Source of the DNA: Sphingopyxis sp.
Lineage (GTDB): Bacteria; Pseudomonadota; Alphaproteobacteria; Sphingomonadales; Sphingomonadaceae
Direction: 5' to 3'
Assembly: GCF_025869345.1 (NCBI RefSeq)
Contig: NZ_JAOZVW010000036.1
Span: 11,975 to 67,601 of the forward strand
DNA length: 55,627 nt
The notes under the pieces are model-generated. The model was not told the DNA's origin. It searched no databases and saw only the letters and a program-made list of their open reading frames with translations. Made by a program: the position numbers and the translations under genes. Below, one piece after another: positions 52,043 through 55,627 of the stretch (position 1 is its first letter; the number at the start of each line of letters is the position of its first letter).

Positions 52043-52089
52043 GGGCCGATGCTTCGCTTGCTCCCGGGCAAGCATCGGCCCGGTTTTTT
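52043..52089 (+). terminator. rho-independent terminator after TonB receptor 2
   Basis: Same hairpin as after the first receptor: arms GGGCCGAT/ATCGGCCC with inner GCTTGC/GCAAGC, then GGTTTTTT. Confidence 0.9.
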
Positions 52090-52241
52090 GGACCGGAAAA
52101 CAGTCTCTCGCACTCCCTCTCCCCTGAGGGACAACTCGGCCGCCGTCCCGCCAGTCCCGGCATCGGGCGGCGGCCTTATTTGCCCGGCAGCGAAGGGCCC
52201 AACATGATCCTCCACCCCGACGGCAAGCCGGAGGTGAAAGG

Positions 52242-52577
52242 ATGCAAGGCGGCGATTTTCTACCGAACCAGGGTCTGGACGCGGGCGCGCTGACCTTCGC
52301 GTCGGCCTTCCTCGCCGAAATCCAGCAGGCGGCCGGCCTTGCCGACGTCGAACGGCTGCTCGAAGCCGCGGCGCACGAAATGGGTTTTCGCCACTATGCG
52401 ATGATCCATCACGACGATCACCGCGCCGCGTCGCCTGGCTTCATCAGCATGAACAACTATCCGCCCGACTATGCCGAGGCCTATTTCGGCGGCCTCTATC
52501 ATCGCGACGCCCCCCAGACCCCAGCCGAACCGTTGCCCCAAGGGTCAGGACCCATCAATTCCCCGTTCGAGGTTTGA
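52242..52577 (+). pseudogene. truncated LuxR-family gene
   Basis: The first 89 codons match the intact LuxR solo at 30978 (DFLPNQGLDAGALTF, FRHYAMIHHDDHRAASPG, PPDYAEAYFGGLYHRD). Similarity stops at about 52509. The frame then runs through unrelated bases and into the MITE-like element, ending at 52577. The rest of the ligand domain and the whole HTH are missing, so no regulator can be made. Confidence 0.9.
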
Positions 52578-52806
52578 AGCGATTTTGTTCAGTGCGAGGA
52601 AGAAAGGCGAAAGAATATGTCGATATTTCGAGACTTTCTGACGAAGCAATGGACAAAATCGATCAAATCCCGAAGGGACGCCGAAATGGCTTCGATCTCG
52701 GGTCCGCGCGGCCTTGCGGGTAGCGATGCTACCCGCTGCATCCGCCCGAACCCGATATCTTCGCCATTTCGACGCCTCGAACGGGGAATTAATGGGTCCT
52801 GACCCT
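52541..52806. mobile_element. MITE-like element with 32-bp inverted repeats
   Basis: A 266-bp stretch bounded by inverted repeats at 52541-52572 and 52775-52806 that match at all but one position; each begins AGGGTCAGGACCCAT and ends CCGTTCGAGG. It contains no transposase; the interior is non-coding. No target-site duplication is evident. It ends 36 bases before the tetR start and lies just past the point where the second luxR gene breaks. I cannot name its parent transposon. Confidence 0.75.
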
Positions 52807-52830
52807 AGACTTTCCAGCCCGATCGATTAT

Positions 52831-52844
52831 ATACCGTTCGTTAT
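52831..52844 (+). promoter_or_regulatory. candidate TetR operator at the tetR start
   Basis: ATACCGTTCGTTAT, an imperfect copy of the ATACCG-N2-CGGTAT palindrome at 53521. It overlaps the tetR ATG (52843), which would allow autorepression. Confidence 0.45.
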
Positions 52845-53454
52845 GGAAAGCGATATCGCTACCCCGGTCAAGGGGCGCCCGCGCGAATTCTGTGTCGACA
52901 AGGCACTGGCCGAAGCCCTCCACGTCTTCTGGGCGAAGGGTTATGACGGCGCGTCGATGGCCGACCTGACCGAGGCGATGGGAATCACCAAGCCCAGCCT
53001 CTATGCCGCCTTCGGCAACAAGGAAGCGCTGTTTCACAAGGCGCTCGACCTCTACGAGACCGAGAAGCTCGAATATACGCGCGCCGCGCTCGACCAGCCG
53101 ACCGCGCGCAAGGTCGCCGAATATTATCTCCACGGCGCGCTGATGACGCACGCCGGCACCACCGATCCCAAGGGGTGCATGGGGCTTTTGAGCTCGCTTG
53201 CGTGCAGCCCCGAAGCCGAATCGATCAAGGCCGACGTGCTCGGGCGCCGCGCCTCGTCGCAGCGCGCGCTGGTCGAGCGCTTCGAGCGCGCGAAGGCAGA
53301 GGGCGACCTGCCCGCCCATGTCGACGCGCAGGGGCTGACCAGCCTGCTCTATGCGCTGCTGCAGGGCATTTCGGTCCAGGCCGGCGCGGGCGCGACGATG
53401 GACGAGCTCGAGCGGCTGGTCGACACCGGGCTGGCGCTCTGGCCGAGCGCCTGA
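52843..53454 (+). CDS. TetR-family repressor of the adjacent efflux operon
   Basis: A 203-residue TetR regulator. The N-terminal HTH (about 12-60) reads GRPREFCVDKALAEALHVFWAKGYDGASMADLTEAMGITKPSLYAAFGNKEALF. The C-terminal domain carries GCMGLLSSLACSPEAESIKADV and resembles the TetR_C_6/AcrR group that senses drugs or aromatics. The start MESDIATPVKGRPRE at 52843 is chosen; a longer frame runs into the MITE-like element. Two palindromes of one type in the downstream promoter and one at its own start indicate local control. Confidence 0.9.
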   Translation: MESDIATPVKGRPREFCVDKALAEALHVFWAKGYDGASMADLTEAMGITKPSLYAAFGNKEALFHKALDLYETEKLEYTRAALDQPTARKVAEYYLHGALMTHAGTTDPKGCMGLLSSLACSPEAESIKADVLGRRASSQRALVERFERAKAEGDLPAHVDAQGLTSLLYALLQGISVQAGAGATMDELERLVDTGLALWPSA

Positions 53455-53520
53455 CGGCGGCCCCTTGCCTCGCGTTCCCGGGTCAGATCGGGGATCGACA
53501 AGGGGCGACCGAATTTTTTC

Positions 53521-53581
53521 ATACCGGACGGTATAAAATTCCTTGACAAGATGAACGCCGGGTTTATATACCGTGTGGTAC
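53521..53581 (+). promoter_or_regulatory. efflux-operon promoter with two TetR-type operators
   Basis: Perfect palindrome ATACCG-GA-CGGTAT at 53521-53534 and a related ATACCGTGTGGTAC at 53568-53581. Between them lie TTGACA (53543-53548) and TATATA (53565-53570) with a 16-base spacer. Operators thus sit before the -35 and over the -10/start region. Confidence 0.7.
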
Positions 53582-53807
53582 AGATGGTCGGAATGGCCGC
53601 CGCGCCGCAAGAAGCGCGGATGCACTCCGTCCCCGCTGTGCCGGCCTGATCCCCGGGCCAACCCAGACAGACATGTTTCGCAGGATCGCGCACCGCCGTC
53701 GATGACGGGGGAACGGCTTTCTGCACCCAGACTCTCCCCTCGCCGGGCGCAAGCGTTCCGGGGCGTGCGCCCCCTTGCGCCCGGCCAATATCCACGGAGG
53801 ACCGACC
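53582..53807 (+). promoter_or_regulatory. long leader with strong hairpin
   Basis: About 226 bases of untranslated leader before the 134-residue gene. A perfect 12-bp inverted repeat GCCGGGCGCAAG (53742-53753) / CTTGCGCCCGGC (53774-53785) lies just before the CCACGGAGGA ribosome site (about 53792-53801) and could modulate translation or elongation. No other gene is seen in 53455-53807. Confidence 0.45.
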
Positions 53808-54212
53808 ATGGCCTATCTTGCCCTGACCGACGGAGCCGCCGCCGCCATCGCGCCGGCTTCCGCCTTCTCCCCCGCTCCCGCAGCGCCGAAAGCCGATAGT
53901 CCCGCAGGCTTTTCGGCGCTGGAATGGTCGGTCGTGATGCTTGCCCGTCACGACCGGCCATCGAGCCTGCGCGAGCCCGGCCGGGTCGCGATATGGCTCG
54001 GCCGGATCTTTGGCGACGCGGTGAACCGCCGCCTCGCCGATCCGCGGCTCGAAGCGCTGCGCCGGATGGCGGTGCTGACCTGGCACCACAGCTATTCGGT
54101 GCCGAAGGCCGAACTCAAGGCCTTCTTCGCCGCGGGTTTCAGCACCGATCATTATGAACTGCTGGGCAAGCGCGTCGCCGAAGTCCACGTCGCCCGCCTC
54201 TTCCGAAAGTAG
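53808..54212 (+). CDS. conserved hypothetical protein of the efflux operon
   Basis: A 134-residue protein I cannot assign to a family. An Ala/Pro-rich N-terminus (1-35) leads to a helical domain: SALEWSVVMLARHDRPSSLREPGRVAIWLGRIFG and LEALRRMAVLTWHHSYSVPKAELKAFFAAGFSTDHYELL. No membrane span or signal peptide. The CACGGAGGA site and ATG 53808 are clear. It is the first gene after the TetR-controlled promoter, four bases before the RND adaptor gene, so it is presumably induced with the pump. Confidence 0.75.
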   Translation: MAYLALTDGAAAAIAPASAFSPAPAAPKADSPAGFSALEWSVVMLARHDRPSSLREPGRVAIWLGRIFGDAVNRRLADPRLEALRRMAVLTWHHSYSVPKAELKAFFAAGFSTDHYELLGKRVAEVHVARLFRK

Positions 54213-54216
54213 ACCC

Positions 54217-55494
54217 ATGAACATGCTCTCCCCGATCCGGCCCCTTTTGGAGTCCGAGGAGACGGCGGACGCCGCCCTCACCCCGGCCCGGCCCCCGCGC
54301 CGCTGGCGCCGGACCCTGCAGATCGGCCTGCCGGTCGCGCTCGTTCTCGCCGGCGGCTGGGGCCTGACCCACCGCGAGGCGCCGGCCAACGCCGCGCCGC
54401 CGATCCCGGTCGTCACCGTCGCGGCGCCGCTGGTGCGCGACATCGACGAATGGGACGATTATGTCGGCCGCTTCGAAGCGAGCCAGGCGGTCGAGGTGCG
54501 CCCGCGCGTCTCGGGCCAGCTCGTCGGCGTCCATTTCACCGACGGTCAGATCGTCCGCAAGGGACAGCTTCTCTTCACCATCGACCCGCGCCCCTTCGCC
54601 GCCGCGCTCGCCGAAGCGCGCGCCGAGGCGGCGAGCGCACGCAGCGATCTGGCGCTCGCGCAGACCAACCTCGCGCGCGCCAACCGGCTCGTCGCCGACG
54701 ATGCGGTGTCGCAAAGCGACCTCGACCAGCTCGGCGCCAGGCTGCGCGCGGCGTCGGCCGCGCTTGCCGCCGCCGATGCGCGGGTGCGCTCGCGGGCGCT
54801 CGACATGGAGTTCACGCGGGTGCGCGCGCCGATCAGCGGGCGCATCTCGGACCGCCGGGTCGATGCGGGCAACCTCGTCGCCGCGGGCGAAGGCAGCACC
54901 GGCAGCCTACTGACGACGATCAACGCGCTCGATCCCATTTATTTCAGCTTCAACGGCTCGGAGGGCCTGTTCCTGAAAGCGAAACGCGCCGAGGAAGCGG
55001 GCGCCAGGGGAACCGAGGTGCAGATCAGGCTGCAGGACGAAGCGGACTACAGCCGCACCGGCCGGCTCGATTTCACCGACAACGGCATCGACCCGCGATC
55101 GGGGACGATCCGCGGCCGCGCGGTGATCGCCAATCCCGACCTGTTCCTGTCGCCGGGCATGTTCGGCAACATGCGGCTGGCGAGCGGCGCCAGCGAACGC
55201 GCGCTGCTCGTCCCCGATGCGGCGGTGCAGACCGACCAGGCGCGCAAGATTTTGCTGGTGGTCGGCAAGGATGGTCAGGTCGCGGCGCGCGAGGTCCGGC
55301 TCGGCCCGGTCGTCGACGGGCTGCGCGTCGTGCGCGGCGGCATCGCGCCGGCCGACCGCGTCGTGATCACCGGCACCCAGCTCGCGCAGCCGGGCACGAA
55401 GGTGCAGACTCGCGCGGGCAGGATTACGCCGGTCGCGGAGGCCGCCGCGCCGCCGAGTCAGGCGCTGGTCGGGGAGGCCACCTTCGCGCGGTGA
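54217..55494 (+). CDS. RND efflux periplasmic adaptor, AcrA/MexE-like
   Basis: A 425-residue membrane-fusion protein. One N-terminal hydrophobic helix (about 34-50, IGLPVALVLAGGWGLT) anchors it. The barrel-sandwich/lipoyl part (about 70-110, VEVRPRVSGQLVGVHFTDGQIVRKGQLLFTIDPRPF), a helical hairpin (about 115-185, with LAQTNLARANRLVADDAVSQSDLDQL) and the beta-barrel and proximal domains (about 200-390) follow in usual order. It links an inner-membrane RND pump to an outer-membrane channel. The pump gene is not in the window and probably lies to the right. Confidence 0.93.
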   Translation: MNMLSPIRPLLESEETADAALTPARPPRRWRRTLQIGLPVALVLAGGWGLTHREAPANAAPPIPVVTVAAPLVRDIDEWDDYVGRFEASQAVEVRPRVSGQLVGVHFTDGQIVRKGQLLFTIDPRPFAAALAEARAEAASARSDLALAQTNLARANRLVADDAVSQSDLDQLGARLRAASAALAAADARVRSRALDMEFTRVRAPISGRISDRRVDAGNLVAAGEGSTGSLLTTINALDPIYFSFNGSEGLFLKAKRAEEAGARGTEVQIRLQDEADYSRTGRLDFTDNGIDPRSGTIRGRAVIANPDLFLSPGMFGNMRLASGASERALLVPDAAVQTDQARKILLVVGKDGQVAAREVRLGPVVDGLRVVRGGIAPADRVVITGTQLAQPGTKVQTRAGRITPVAEAAAPPSQALVGEATFAR

Positions 55495-55504
55495 CCTGAT
55501 TATG

Positions 55505-55627
55505 CCCCTCCCCTTCAGGGGAGGGGTTGGGGTGGGGATCATCGGCGCAGAACAAGGCCGATAGCCCCACCCGCTGCGACTAGGCAGCAAGCTGCCAAGT
55601 CTCGCTGCCCTCCCCTGAAGGGGAGGG
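55505..55627. repeat. GC-rich intergenic inverted repeat
   Basis: Element beginning CCCTCCCCTTCAGGGGAGGG (about 55506) and ending with its counterpart CCCTCCCCTGAAGGGGAGGG at the window edge, with GGGGTGGGG and CCCCACCC pairing inside. It is a common sphingomonad-type palindromic repeat and may be cut by the window end. Confidence 0.75.

Noticed and set aside
52617-52802. A 61-codon frame inside the MITE-like element
   Set aside because: It reads into the terminal repeat and matches no transposase or known protein.
1-55627. CRISPR arrays and cas genes
   Set aside because: No regularly spaced direct repeats with unique spacers and no Cas motifs were seen. The defence content is CBASS only, as far as I can recognise.

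Overview
The window looks like a chromosomal segment of a high-GC alphaproteobacterium of the order Sphingomonadales, probably Sphingopyxis or a close relative. This rests on the RelA/SpoT, PutA/PutR and CC_3452-type genes, the long TonB receptors with their FecI/FecR partners, and the RESGNP-type intergenic palindromes. Genus assignment is by impression, not by search.

Left backbone (1-24,000). A LytS/LytR-like sensor kinase and LytTR response regulator, an HxlR regulator, a small secreted CC_3452-type protein and the bifunctional ppGpp enzyme are followed by a repeat-filled gap. A tight four-gene minus-strand operon (15407 to 5709) then encodes a membrane-anchored c554-like multiheme cytochrome, a lipoprotein with two GlcG/HbpS-like domains, an outer-membrane beta-barrel and a 1440-residue secreted protein with ten CXXCH haem sites plus a LVIVD-type beta-propeller. 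Together they look like an uncharacterised electron conduit across the envelope. Glutamate dehydrogenase, a CcmI/TPR-like protein, a candidate small RNA, divergent putA/putR and two paired acyl-CoA dehydrogenases complete this part.

Genomic island (about 24,057-46,624). It begins at tRNA-Gly(CCC), whose 3' end is the attachment site, next to a P4-type tyrosine integrase. Cargo: an ECF sigma/FecR/TonB receptor/LuxR-solo cassette; a dense CBASS anti-phage region; a DUF6119 (TIGR04141-like) gene; a module of a membrane-tethered LuxR-type HTH protein, small proteins and a MarR-like regulator; and an AlpA-like gene at the right end. The CBASS region contains two separate CD-NTases. One belongs to a type II set (Cap15-like effector, CD-NTase, Cap2 E1/E2, Cap3 JAMM protease). 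The other sits in a three-gene operon of patatin effector, CD-NTase and Ser/Thr protein kinase, with the kinase where ancillary genes normally sit. That kinase-linked CBASS is the best candidate here for an undescribed system.

Second, decayed island (46,612 to about 52,540). A degenerate copy of the attachment region is fused to the last 40 codons of a dead integrase (catalytic Tyr changed to Cys, in-frame stop). It is followed by a second sigma/FecR/TonB/LuxR cassette. Plug, barrel, terminator and LuxR of the two cassettes are close relatives, but sigma, FecR and the receptor's N-terminal signalling domain are not, so the regulatory unit seems to have been exchanged as a block. A shared GGA-N15-C(A/G)TC motif lies before both sigma genes and both receptor genes. 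The second LuxR gene is cut short beside a 266-bp MITE-like element.

Right end (52,843-55,627). A TetR regulator lies before a two-gene operon (a 134-residue unknown and an RND periplasmic adaptor). The promoter of that operon carries two TetR-type operators. A repeat element closes the window, and the RND pump gene presumably lies just beyond.
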